Assembly (NCBI GenBank): GCA_016938425.1
Contig: JAFGUR010000085.1
Span: 1-21,178 of the forward strand
Direction of reading: 5' to 3'
Length of the DNA: 21,178 nt
DNA from: Fusobacteriaceae bacterium
Lineage (GTDB): Bacteria; Fusobacteriota; Fusobacteriia; Fusobacteriales; Fusobacteriaceae
Positions 1 to 7,513 of the stretch are shown one piece after another (the stretch's first letter is position 1; each line of letters begins with the position of its first letter). Below the pieces are notes generated by a model. That model did no database searches and was not told the DNA's origin. It worked only from the letters and a program-made list of their open reading frames with translations. Made by a program: the position numbers and the translations under genes.

Positions 1-162
1 AATATATATTATAGATTAATGATAACTTGTAAATGAGCATAATTTGTGGTATAAATATAAGGATGAAAATTTTAAATTATGATTTGAAGTCACTTAGTAA
101 AAAATACTTTTTAAAATAATCTTTTTATTTAAAACAATAAAAACATTGAAATACTTTGCTGT

Positions 163-191
163 TTTTCAAAAATGCTCTTCTTTAATAGAAT
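163..191 (+). promoter_or_regulatory. Probable sigma70-type promoter for the response regulator-rho-M23 operon
   Basis: A -35-like TTTTCA (163-168) is separated by 17 bases from a -10-like TAGAAT (186-191). Transcription would start near 198, giving a leader of about 39 bases before the ATG at 237. The rest of 1-162 is AT-rich DNA in which no gene is visible. Prediction is by consensus match only. Confidence 0.45.
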
Positions 192-236
192 TTCTTTGTT
201 ATGGGTTTGGTAATCTAATTGTGGAGGGTTTTGGTA

Positions 237-614
237 ATGAAAAAAATTTTGGTAGTAGATGATGAAGTTGATGTAGTAGAAGTCGTAGAGATGTTACTTG
301 AATTAGAAGGTTATGAAGTGATTAAAGCATATGATGGGATAGAGGCACTAGAAGTAATTGAAGGAAAGGTAATACCTGATTTAATTATATTAGATATAAT
401 GATGCCTGAGTTAGATGGGGTAGAAGTTTGTAAAAAATTTAGACAAAATAAAGAATTAGATAGTGTACCTATAGTAATGTTTTCTGCAAAAATTTCTGCT
501 TATGATAAAAAAGAATCATTTTCAGCAGGAGCTGATGGTTTTATATCAAAGCCGTTTAATGCTAGAGGATTTATATCAGGAATAAAAACCTATTTAGAAT
601 TAGGAAGAATGTAG
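237..614 (+). CDS. Single-domain response regulator (CheY/Spo0F-like receiver protein)
   Basis: This 125-residue protein is a phosphoacceptor receiver domain with no output domain. The usual residues are present: acidic pair D8/D9 in LVVDDE, phosphoacceptor D53 in ILDIMMPE, the hydroxyl switch residue S83 in MFSAK, and K105 in ISKPF. The reading frame can be extended to a TTG at 219, but the ATG at 237 is preferred because GGAGGG (223-228) lies 8 bases before it. The stop codon TAG overlaps the ribosome binding site of rho, 9 bases downstream, so the two are probably cotranslated. No histidine kinase gene is in the window, so its partner is unknown. It could relay phosphate or act through protein-protein contact; a direct role with Rho is only suggested by position. 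Confidence 0.9.
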   Translation: MKKILVVDDEVDVVEVVEMLLELEGYEVIKAYDGIEALEVIEGKVIPDLIILDIMMPELDGVEVCKKFRQNKELDSVPIVMFSAKISAYDKKESFSAGADGFISKPFNARGFISGIKTYLELGRM

Positions 615-623
615 GAGGAAAGT

Positions 624-1886
624 ATGAAGCTTATACCTGAAGAGGTTATTAAACTAAAGGTTAAGGAGCTACGAGAACTAGCTAAAGATTTTCCAATAGA
701 AAAAGCAACTCTTTTAAATAAAGAAGAATTATGTTATAAAATTTTAGTTGAAAGTGCTCTAGTTAATGGAGAAATCTATGGATATGGGCAATTAGAAATT
801 TTACCAGATGGATATGGATTTCTAAGAGTTTCAAATTTGGAAAAGGATATCTATGTATCAGCTTCTCAAGTTAAGAAATTTTTACTTAGAAATGGAGATG
901 TTGTATTAGGTGAAATTAGAACTCCAACTCCAGAAGAAAAAAACTATGCATTAAAAAAATTATTACTTGTTAATGGGAAAGAGCTTGATGTAATAATGAA
1001 TAGAGTTCAATTTGATGACTTAGTTCCTTATTATCCAACAAAACAAGTGATACAAGAAACAACAGAAAAGGACAATGTTGCAGGTAGAATTATTGATTTA
1101 GTGGCACCTATTGGACTTGGACAAAGAGGTCTTATTATTGCACCTCCAAAAGCAGGTAAAACTATGCTTATAAGTCAGCTTGCAAATAATATAATTGCTA
1201 ATTATGGAGAAGATATTGAAACTTGGATTTTACTTATAGATGAGAGGCCAGAAGAAGTTACAGATATTAAAGAGACTGTTCATGGTGCTACAGTTTATGC
1301 ATCAACTTTTGATGAAGACCCAAGAAATCATATTAAGGTTACAGAAGAAGTTATGGAAAAAGCAAAGAGATTGGTAGAAGATGGAAAAGATGTAATTATA
1401 TTAATGGATAGCTTAACAAGATTGGCAAGAGCTTATAATATTGTTATGCCATCATCAGGAAAATTAATTTCAGGGGGAATTGACCCAGTTGCACTTTATT
1501 CACCAAAAAAATTCTTTGGAAGTGCAAGAAATATTAGAAAAGGTGGAAGTTTGACAATAATTGCAACTGCATTAATTGATACAGGAAGTAGAATGGATGA
1601 TGTAATTTACGAAGAATTTAAAGGAACAGGAAATATGGAAATCCATTTAGATAGAAGTTTATCAGAGCTTAGGATATTCCCTGCAATTGATATATTGCGT
1701 AGTGGGACAAGAAAAGAAGAGTTATTAATAGAGAATAAAAAATTAGATACTATTTGGGAGATCAGAAGATACTTAGCAAAATTAGACAAGGCACAAGCAG
1801 CTAAAAAGCTTATAGATACAATTAAATCTTTTGATTCCAATGAAAAACTTATAGAGAAATACCAGCAGGGAGGAAATGATGTTTAG
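624..1886 (+). CDS. rho: Transcription termination factor Rho
   Basis: This 420-residue hexameric RNA helicase/ATPase terminates transcription at Rho-dependent sites. The order is a short N-terminal helical region (1-48), an OB-fold RNA-binding domain with the RNP1-like stretch DGYGFLR (62-68), and the RecA-like ATPase. The Walker A motif is APPKAGKT (173-180), Walker B is VIILMDSLTR, and the Q/R-loop region with GSARNIRKGGSLTIIATA and the conserved YEEFKGTGNMEIHLDR are intact. The length is typical and there is no large N-terminal insertion of the kind seen in some actinobacterial or Bacteroidetes Rho proteins. It begins 9 bases after the receiver protein with TAGGAGGAAAGT in front of the ATG, and it overlaps the start of the next gene. 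All key motifs are complete, so it should be active. Confidence 0.98.
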   Translation: MKLIPEEVIKLKVKELRELAKDFPIEKATLLNKEELCYKILVESALVNGEIYGYGQLEILPDGYGFLRVSNLEKDIYVSASQVKKFLLRNGDVVLGEIRTPTPEEKNYALKKLLLVNGKELDVIMNRVQFDDLVPYYPTKQVIQETTEKDNVAGRIIDLVAPIGLGQRGLIIAPPKAGKTMLISQLANNIIANYGEDIETWILLIDERPEEVTDIKETVHGATVYASTFDEDPRNHIKVTEEVMEKAKRLVEDGKDVIILMDSLTRLARAYNIVMPSSGKLISGGIDPVALYSPKKFFGSARNIRKGGSLTIIATALIDTGSRMDDVIYEEFKGTGNMEIHLDRSLSELRIFPAIDILRSGTRKEELLIENKKLDTIWEIRRYLAKLDKAQAAKKLIDTIKSFDSNEKLIEKYQQGGNDV

Positions 1887-2991
1887 TAGAAAAGAAGTAC
1901 AAGTAATATTTATACTAACAATGGTAGTATTACTTGGTAGTGGTGTGTACTTTGCCGCATATAGTCATTTCTCAAAAGCTGAACCAATCGCAACAGATGA
2001 TTTCTCAGATTTTAATACACTGATGGAAGGTAGTGGAGAAGACTTAGGATATATAGTTGAAGATGAACAAGTTGACCCTAATTCTGTGATTAATGACTAT
2101 CAACTTTATGAAAGAGAGTACAATTTAGAAGAAGCCTTATCTGGTGGATTTGCAGAAAAAGTAGAAAAGAAAGAGTATATTGTCTCTAAAGGAGATACAA
2201 TTTATTCTTTAGGTAAAAAATTTGGAATAAGCGAAGAAGTATTAAAATATAATAATCCAGATTTAGATAAATATTTAAAAATTGGATTAAAGATTACTAT
2301 TTATAATGGTGATTATATTAATTATAAGGTAGAAAAGGGAGAAACATTACTATCTATTGCAAATAAGTTTGGAGTAAATGTTACAGATATATTGAGAGTT
2401 AATGGTTTAGAAACAACAGAGGTTTTACCAGGTAGAGAATTAATATTGAAAAACCCAGACCTTAAATCATATAAAGATAGAATAGCTCAAGATAAAATTG
2501 ATAAAAATCAAATAGTTGAGTTAAAAACAAAACCTTTAAGTAGACCAAAAGGTGGTTCATCTGCTGGGAAAGCTACAGGTGGAGGGAAAATAGGTAAGAG
2601 TGTTGGAGGATTTGCTATTAAATGGCCAGTAAGATGGGCAGGGGTTAATAGTGGATGGGGTAGAAGATATCATCCAATTTATAAAAGATATATTTTCCAT
2701 CAAGGTATTGATACTCCAGTAAGATACGAGTCTTGTTATGCAGCAGCAGATGGAACAGTATCTTATGCAGGGAACATGAGTGGATATGGAAAAATAATTA
2801 TTATTAAACATAAAAATGGTTATGAAACAAGATATGCACATATGAACAAATTGTCTGTAAAAGTAGGGCAAAGTGTCAAAATGGGTGAATATATTGGACA
2901 AACAGGAGCAACAGGGAAAGTTACAGGGCCTCATTTACATTTTGAAGTTAGATTAAATGGAAATTCATTAAATCCAATGAACTTTAGATAG
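1879..2991 (+). CDS. Membrane-anchored LysM-M23 murein endopeptidase or EnvC/NlpD-like activator
   Basis: About 370 residues (counted from this Met). An N-terminal hydrophobic segment (about 9-29) anchors or exports the protein. Two LysM peptidoglycan-binding repeats follow (about 100-143 and 147-191), then a Gly/Ser/Lys-rich linker and a C-terminal M23 lysostaphin-like domain (about 250-368). Zinc and catalytic residues are complete: H274 and D278 in HQGID, H321 in YAHM, H352 and H354 in GPHLHFE, so it is predicted to be a working metalloendopeptidase and not a degenerate activator. Two adjacent start codons occur at 1876 and 1879; GGGAGG (1868-1873) is better spaced for 1879. The start overlaps the last 8 bases of rho, indicating translational coupling. 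It acts at the cell envelope on peptidoglycan cross-links or in cell separation. Confidence 0.93.
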   Translation: MFSRKEVQVIFILTMVVLLGSGVYFAAYSHFSKAEPIATDDFSDFNTLMEGSGEDLGYIVEDEQVDPNSVINDYQLYEREYNLEEALSGGFAEKVEKKEYIVSKGDTIYSLGKKFGISEEVLKYNNPDLDKYLKIGLKITIYNGDYINYKVEKGETLLSIANKFGVNVTDILRVNGLETTEVLPGRELILKNPDLKSYKDRIAQDKIDKNQIVELKTKPLSRPKGGSSAGKATGGGKIGKSVGGFAIKWPVRWAGVNSGWGRRYHPIYKRYIFHQGIDTPVRYESCYAAADGTVSYAGNMSGYGKIIIIKHKNGYETRYAHMNKLSVKVGQSVKMGEYIGQTGATGKVTGPHLHFEVRLNGNSLNPMNFR

Positions 2992-3013
2992 GAAATTATA
3001 TATATTTATTAAG

Positions 3014-3046
3014 AAAAACAGGGATTTTAAAAGATTCCTGTTTTTT
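3014..3046 (+). terminator. Intrinsic terminator of the rho operon
   Basis: AACAGGGA and TTCCTGTT form a stem (one G-U pair) about 23 bases after the M23 stop codon, followed by a T-rich run (TTTTTTATT). The orientation fits the + strand operon. Confidence 0.75.
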
Positions 3047-3097
3047 ATTAAATAAAATAAAAGAAAATTTAAAGAGTATAATATTTAGAAATTAAAC

Positions 3098-3126
3098 TTG
3101 ACTATAATTATAAATACATATAGAAT
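3098..3126 (+). promoter_or_regulatory. Strong sigma70-type promoter for the lipoprotein/metallopeptidase unit
   Basis: TTGACT (3098-3103), a 17-base spacer, and TAGAAT (3121-3126) match the vegetative consensus at 5 of 6 positions in each box. The predicted start is near 3133, giving a leader of about 40 bases that contains the MKKIF minicistron. Confidence 0.7.
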
Positions 3127-3143
3127 ATTAGAGGGTTGGATTT

Positions 3144-3161
3144 ATGAAAAAAATATTTTGA
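3144..3161 (+). other. Five-codon leader minicistron (MKKIF)
   Basis: ATG AAA AAA ATA TTT TGA starts 9 bases after GAGGG (3131-3135). Its stop codon lies inside the strong Shine-Dalgarno sequence GAGGAGG (3160-3166) of the following lipoprotein gene. Its first bases resemble the start of the peptidase gene at 3702, so it may be a leader peptide that couples translation or a remnant of a duplicated lipoprotein start. Confidence 0.35.
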
Positions 3162-3173
3162 GGAGGTAAAGGG

Positions 3174-3686
3174 ATGAAAAAAGTAGTAATACTAGTTTCG
3201 TTTTTAACATTTATTATTTCTTGTACCAGTTTGCAAACAGCAAATAATAAGGGTTTAATTACTCATGAAATTGAGTATACAGCAAAAGGTTCAAAATCAG
3301 AAGGTCAAATTGGAAAATTAAAAGTAAATGGAATATATATTCCGACATTATTTGCTTATGTTAGTGATAGTAAAACATCTTATGAATTTGTTTCTAATAA
3401 TAATACATGGGGAAAACATCAATATTTTCCATTGGATGAAAAACTTTATATTAGTAAAACAAATGAAGTTATAACTTCAAAAGATATTGAAAATGGATTT
3501 TATTTGGGAATAGCTCAAAAGAAAAATACACCGAATAATTGGATAAAAGTTCAATGGAGTGGTGGAGAAGCTTTTATAGATACAAATAAAATAAACACTG
3601 TATTAAAAAAAGAACCATTTAAATCATTGAAGGATTATTCAGAACATGATTTTATTTACAATGGACCAGGAATAATAAAAAATTAG
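3174..3686 (+). CDS. Small lipoprotein of unknown function
   Basis: A 170-residue protein with a type II signal peptide: MKK, a hydrophobic stretch, and the lipobox IISC with the lipidated cysteine at residue 17. The mature part (about 18-170) is hydrophilic, rich in Lys, Asn and aromatic residues, with alternating beta-like segments such as KLKVNGIYIPTLFAYV and WIKVQWSGGEAFI, and has no cysteine after the lipidated one. I do not recognise a family. It is the first full gene after the promoter at 3098-3126 and lies 15 bases before the lipoprotein metallopeptidase, with no terminator between them, so the two are probably made together. It may be a companion (inhibitor, chaperone or substrate-binding partner) of that peptidase, but this is inference from position only. 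Confidence 0.8.
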   Translation: MKKVVILVSFLTFIISCTSLQTANNKGLITHEIEYTAKGSKSEGQIGKLKVNGIYIPTLFAYVSDSKTSYEFVSNNNTWGKHQYFPLDEKLYISKTNEVITSKDIENGFYLGIAQKKNTPNNWIKVQWSGGEAFIDTNKINTVLKKEPFKSLKDYSEHDFIYNGPGIIKN

Positions 3687-3701
3687 TATAAAGGGGAATT
3701 T

Positions 3702-5294
3702 ATGAAAAAAATAATTTTGATGACAATTATGATTTCAACAATTTTGATTTCGTGTGGTGGAAGTGGTGGAATTTCAAATGATGGAAATCAAAAAAAAAAT
3801 ATAATAAAATATAAGTTAGAAAAAACTAATGGTTTAACAAATAAAGAGGTTTATTTAATAGAATCTTTTACTGATTTAGAAGATAGTAATTATTATGATT
3901 TGAACGTTACTGGGAAAAGTACTTCAATATTAACAGGAAAATCTATGGATTATAATAAAAATAAAGAGGGCATAAAATTTGTGGATATTGGATCAAAATT
4001 TAGGGAAAATTCGCCAAAGTTAGAAAAAAAAGTTGGAAATAGTGAAACAATAAATAAAAGTATAAATTCCTTAAATTATGTTGTTGATGACACAAGAACA
4101 TTTATTACTTATGTAACAGAAATAGTTGGAAATCAGATATATGATACAGAACAATCAATAACTGCTACATTAAAAGTACAAAAAACAGGAAGTTTTAACG
4201 GAAGAACAGTAAAGTTTAATATTTGGTTAAAAAATGGGAGCACTGTTGGTACAAATGATTTAAATGAATTAATGAATAAGTTTTATAACTCATCTTCAAC
4301 ATCTGATAGCATATATACTAATTTAATAAATCTTTATGGTAATGAATGGGGGTCACATAATTATAGTAATTTGATTGCTGGAAGTAACACAAGTGGAACT
4401 ATAGATATAGTATTAACGCCTTTAAATAAAAATTATTCTTCAAGTAATGGATATGTTGGAGGATATTTTAGTTCAGATGACACATATCTAAAAACTAGTA
4501 AAAGCTGGTCTAATCAAGGAAATATTTTTTACATAGATTCAGTATTATTCCCAAGTAATAAAACTGAAATGTTTAGTACATTAGCACATGAATTTACACA
4601 TATGCTTATGTGGTATCAAAAGACAATAAAAAATAATGGAATTTCTCCCTCAAATTGGCTTAATGAAATGATGGCAATGATAAGTGAAGATTTGATAGAT
4701 AATAAAATATCATCTACAGGTAGCAAAACTAGAATAGACGAATTTATAGATGAATATAATAATGTTCCTATAGTAGACCAAGATAATAGCTTTACTTTAG
4801 AAAATTATGCAGTTGATGGAGTTTTTGGATTATATTTAACTAGAGCTTATAGAGATTTAAATGTATTAAAGAAAATAATGACAAATTCGGGAACAGGTTA
4901 TGATTCAATAGAATCGGCAACAGGAGATAATTTTATTGATATACAAAAGAGATTTGGGAAAGCTTTGATGTTATCAAATATAGATAGCTCTTCATATGAT
5001 AATAGATTAAGAATGAATAGTTCATTTAACCTTACATCAAATGGATATACATACAATTTTGAACCTATAAATATTTTTTCTGGATATGGAAGCTTTAATT
5101 ATGATTTGGCAACTATACAAGGTTCATCAAATATGTATATTAAATTAAAAGGATTAACTGGTGATAGTGGAAACTGGACATTTGAAGCACCCGAAACAAG
5201 TAATCTTGGATTCCAAGTTATAGTGAAAAATAGTGATGGTTCTTATGATAAGATTTTATCAGATGAGTTAACTAACTCAATACAAAAACAATAA
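3702..5294 (+). CDS. Lipoprotein zinc metallopeptidase, M30 (hyicolysin)-like, copy 1
   Basis: A 530-residue exported protein. The signal peptide ends in the lipobox LISC with Cys18, followed by GGSGG, a flexible tether. The catalytic core carries H296-E297-F-T-H300 within STLAHEFTHML and a third zinc ligand E322 in WLNEMMAMISEDL, 22 residues later. This HExxH...NE arrangement is that of gluzincins; the combination of AHEFTHM and WLNE with a following SED is closest to the M30 family as I know it, though that assignment needs a profile search. Residues 20-150 show no catalytic motif and may be a prodomain or binding region. The C-terminal 100 residues look like a beta-rich domain. ATG is preceded by AAGGGG. 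It shares an operon with the small lipoprotein upstream and is paralogous to the gene at 5410. It is likely anchored at the cell surface or in the periplasm and degrades protein substrates. Confidence 0.82.
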   Translation: MKKIILMTIMISTILISCGGSGGISNDGNQKKNIIKYKLEKTNGLTNKEVYLIESFTDLEDSNYYDLNVTGKSTSILTGKSMDYNKNKEGIKFVDIGSKFRENSPKLEKKVGNSETINKSINSLNYVVDDTRTFITYVTEIVGNQIYDTEQSITATLKVQKTGSFNGRTVKFNIWLKNGSTVGTNDLNELMNKFYNSSSTSDSIYTNLINLYGNEWGSHNYSNLIAGSNTSGTIDIVLTPLNKNYSSSNGYVGGYFSSDDTYLKTSKSWSNQGNIFYIDSVLFPSNKTEMFSTLAHEFTHMLMWYQKTIKNNGISPSNWLNEMMAMISEDLIDNKISSTGSKTRIDEFIDEYNNVPIVDQDNSFTLENYAVDGVFGLYLTRAYRDLNVLKKIMTNSGTGYDSIESATGDNFIDIQKRFGKALMLSNIDSSSYDNRLRMNSSFNLTSNGYTYNFEPINIFSGYGSFNYDLATIQGSSNMYIKLKGLTGDSGNWTFEAPETSNLGFQVIVKNSDGSYDKILSDELTNSIQKQ

Positions 5295-5300
5295 TCTTTT

Positions 5301-5330
5301 AAACTCAACTAGAAATAGTTGAGTTTTTAT
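5301..5330 (+). terminator. Intrinsic terminator after metallopeptidase copy 1
   Basis: A perfect 11-bp stem, AAACTCAACTA/TAGTTGAGTTT, with a GAAA tetraloop (5301-5326) starts 6 bases after the stop codon and is followed by TTATTTTT. Confidence 0.9.
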
Positions 5331-5338
5331 TTTTAAAA

Positions 5339-5367
5339 TTGTCACATAATCTACCTAAATATATAGT
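5339..5367 (+). promoter_or_regulatory. Promoter of metallopeptidase copy 2
   Basis: TTGTCA (5339-5344), 17 bases, and TATAGT (5362-5367) each match the vegetative consensus at 5 of 6 positions. With the terminator just upstream, it makes the second peptidase gene an independent transcription unit. Confidence 0.65.
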
Positions 5368-5409
5368 AAATTAAAATTACTTTTATTTTTATTAACTTAG
5401 GAGAGAATT

Positions 5410-7077
5410 ATGAAAAAAAATATAATTTTATTAGCATTGTTTTTAGTTTATTTAGTATCTTGTGGTGGAGGAAGTTCTTCAACTACAGCAATTAGCACAA
5501 CTTCTACCACCAGTGATGGTAGCTCCATTGCAAATGGAACAGGAGAGGCAGGAACATATACTTTTTCTAGTTCTAATTTATCAAATTCTACAGTGTATTT
5601 AGTAGCGAATAATGAAAATTTTAGTAGTTATAGTGTTGGAAGTAGTGTTACTATAAAAAATGAAAATACAACAAGTACATTAAATAGTACAACAACTGCA
5701 AATACTACTGAAAATAATAAACCACCTAAAATATTAGATATAGGTGGGAAACTAAATAAAGATATACCAGACATTGAAAAAAGTAACTCAAGTACAATTT
5801 CAAAATCTATAAAAAGTGCAAGTTCATTAACTGTTGGTTCCAGTAGTGAAGAATTTTATACATATGTAACTAACCAAAGTACTGAAAGTGACACACTAAC
5901 TACAGTTACAGCAATATTAATGGCACAAAATACAGGAGATAGAACAATTAATGTTTGGGTTGCCAATGATTATACTTCTGAAATTACAGAAGATGAAGCA
6001 CAAGATATTGCTGATTCATTTTATAATTCTAGTGATACAGATAATAGTATTTATTCGCTAATTACAAATATATATGGAGAAGAATGGGGAGATACAGGCT
6101 ATAGTAGTTTGATTTCAGCAACTGACACAATAGATATATTGTTGACACCCTTAAATACAACTTATCCAAGTGATGATGGTTATGTAGTTGGATACTTTTA
6201 CAATGTAGATACTTATAAGAATTATAGCAATTCAAATCAAAGAAATATTTTTTATATAGATGCCGCATTATATAGTAAAACAGCTAATACAGGATATGAC
6301 GATTATTATTATAACGCTTGTTATAGCACATTAGCCCATGAGTTTACACATATGGTAGTTTGGTATCAAAAGATAATAAAAGCATTGGGATTAAAAACAT
6401 CTCCTGAAATTTGGCTAAATGAAATGATGGCAATGATAAGTGAAGATTTAATTGATGATAAGATTAAAATAAATGGAGTAACAGGAGAGGTAGAAGGAAG
6501 CAAAGATAGAATACCATACTTTAACTATTATTATAATTATTATCCTACTATATGTACAAGTTCTTTTGGATTAGGGAATTATGCAGTAAACGGAGTTTTG
6601 GGACTTTATTTAACAAGAGCTTATTGTAGAGATAATTTAGATGTTTTAAAAAGTATAATGACTAACACAGGAACAGGATATGACTCAATTGAAATTGCAA
6701 CAGGAGATAGTTTTGAAACAGTAATAGAAAATTTTGGGAAAGCGTTAATTTTATCTGGAGATTCAACAATATCTACTGAAAAATTAAATATAAATACTTC
6801 GTTTTCTGTAACAGATGGAAATTATTCATATGCATTTGAAAATATAAATATATTTGATACAGGCTCTTATTATTATACTTTAAGAAATGTATTTAATACT
6901 ATTAAAGGTTCTGGAAATTTATATAAAAAAATAAAATCATCTTCAGATAGTACTAATAGTTGGTCAATAGAAATACCTGTTGATAATATGCCCTTTCAAT
7001 TAATAGTATTAAATTCAGATGGGTCATTTAATTCAAGTTTAAGCTCTGAATTAAATGATTCAATAACTAAAAGCTAG
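5410..7077 (+). CDS. Lipoprotein zinc metallopeptidase, M30 (hyicolysin)-like, copy 2
   Basis: A 555-residue paralogue of the protein encoded at 3702-5294. The signal peptide ends in the lipobox LVSC with Cys18, followed by GGGSSS and a Ser/Thr-rich linker (about 22-60) not present in copy 1. The zinc site is complete: H310-E-F-T-H314 in LAHEFTHMVVWYQK, and E338 in WLNEMMAMISEDLIDDKI, 24 residues on. Blocks shared with copy 1 include RNIFYIDAAL, NYAVNGVLGLYLTRAY, TGTGYDSIE and FGKAL; they run from about residue 150 to the C-terminus, with the N-terminal region much less alike. It carries several cysteines in the core (for example NACYSTLAHE and PTICTSS) that copy 1 lacks. It has its own promoter and ribosome binding site (GGAGAG). 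Likely exported to the outer membrane or surface; substrate unknown. Confidence 0.82.
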   Translation: MKKNIILLALFLVYLVSCGGGSSSTTAISTTSTTSDGSSIANGTGEAGTYTFSSSNLSNSTVYLVANNENFSSYSVGSSVTIKNENTTSTLNSTTTANTTENNKPPKILDIGGKLNKDIPDIEKSNSSTISKSIKSASSLTVGSSSEEFYTYVTNQSTESDTLTTVTAILMAQNTGDRTINVWVANDYTSEITEDEAQDIADSFYNSSDTDNSIYSLITNIYGEEWGDTGYSSLISATDTIDILLTPLNTTYPSDDGYVVGYFYNVDTYKNYSNSNQRNIFYIDAALYSKTANTGYDDYYYNACYSTLAHEFTHMVVWYQKIIKALGLKTSPEIWLNEMMAMISEDLIDDKIKINGVTGEVEGSKDRIPYFNYYYNYYPTICTSSFGLGNYAVNGVLGLYLTRAYCRDNLDVLKSIMTNTGTGYDSIEIATGDSFETVIENFGKALILSGDSTISTEKLNINTSFSVTDGNYSYAFENINIFDTGSYYYTLRNVFNTIKGSGNLYKKIKSSSDSTNSWSIEIPVDNMPFQLIVLNSDGSFNSSLSSELNDSITKS

Positions 7078-7095
7078 AATATATATATACTTTAA

Positions 7096-7126
7096 TAGGG
7101 GTTCAAAATTTTGAGCCCCTATTTTT
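7096..7126 (+). terminator. Hairpin terminator after metallopeptidase copy 2
   Basis: A 13-bp near-perfect palindrome, TAGGGGTTCAAAA/TTTTGAGCCCCTA (one G-U pair, 7096-7121), is followed by TTTTT. It lies about 18 bases after the stop codon. It is nearly the same sequence as the palindrome at 7453-7479. Confidence 0.75.
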
Positions 7127-7152
7127 GAGTTAATTAAAATTTTAAAAATTGT

Positions 7153-7181
7153 TTGTATTCATTTATAGAATTTGTTATAAT
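7153..7181 (+). promoter_or_regulatory. Orphan promoter-like sequence in the convergent junction
   Basis: TTGTAT (7153-7158), a 17-base spacer and a perfect TATAAT (7176-7181) with an extended -10 TG one base upstream. No ORF follows it on the + strand; it would transcribe toward glgP in antisense. Confidence 0.4.
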
Positions 7182-7389
7182 CAATTAATTGAAATGGTTG
7201 AAAATATTAGTTTATAGAAGGAAAATTCATACGGAAATTTTAAGAAAATTATAAATTTATTTTAAAATTTATCTTTGAAATTGCTAGAATTATATCTTAA
7301 ATTTCTTTTATAAGTTAAATAAATCAATTGATTTAGAAAAAAACGTATTGAAACCATTAATCCATTAGAACAAGGATTGTAATAAAAAT

Positions 7390-7415
7390 AGGGCGAACAT
7401 GGGAGTTCGCCCCTA
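7390..7415 (-). terminator. Hairpin terminator of the sugar operon / REP-like palindrome
   Basis: GGGCGAAC (7391-7398) pairs perfectly with GTTCGCCC (7405-7412) around a 6-base loop. Read on the - strand it is followed by TATTTTTATT, so it is a good intrinsic terminator about 100 bases after the glgP stop. Its outer flank CCCCTA/TAGGG matches the two neighbouring palindromes, with one G missing from the left arm. Confidence 0.65.
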
Positions 7416-7452
7416 CAGGGATTTTATTAGAATAAGAATTTATATGTAATTC

Positions 7453-7479
7453 GTAGGGGTTCAAATTTTGAACCCCTAC
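7453..7479. repeat. Perfect 27-base palindrome, second copy of the TAGGGGTTC element
   Basis: GTAGGGGTTCAAA and its exact complement flank a single central T. The element differs from the hairpin at 7096-7121 by only a few bases. It has no U-tract on the - strand, so it looks more like a repeated palindromic element than a dedicated glgP terminator. Confidence 0.8.
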
Positions 7480-7513
7480 ATTTTAATTTGTTATTAAAAT
7501 TTAAATATATAAT

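Larger units (their letters stand above)
7078..7513. other. Gene-free convergent intergenic region
   Basis: The + strand peptidase gene and the - strand glgP gene end on either side of this 436-base stretch. No credible ORF is present. It holds three related palindromes (7096-7121, 7390-7415, 7453-7479), a candidate + strand promoter with a consensus extended -10 (7153-7181), and two perfect AT palindromes, TCAATTAATTGA (7181-7192) and TAAATCAATTGATTTA (7320-7335). Confidence 0.85.

Noticed and set aside
81..92. 12-base word GATTTGAAGTCA repeated at 17684-17695
   Set aside because: A short AT-rich match with no similarity in the flanks; expected by chance in a 21-kb AT-rich window.
1607..1840. 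Antisense ORF inside rho
   Set aside because: It lies wholly in a strongly conserved gene, has no ribosome binding site and no recognisable protein features.
2557..2934. Antisense ORF inside the M23 domain (Cys-rich translation)
   Set aside because: Its composition is that of the complement of the peptidase codons; the peptidase catalytic residues prove the other strand.
6062..6268. Antisense ORF inside metallopeptidase copy 2
   Set aside because: Shadow of a gene with intact motifs; no start signal of its own.
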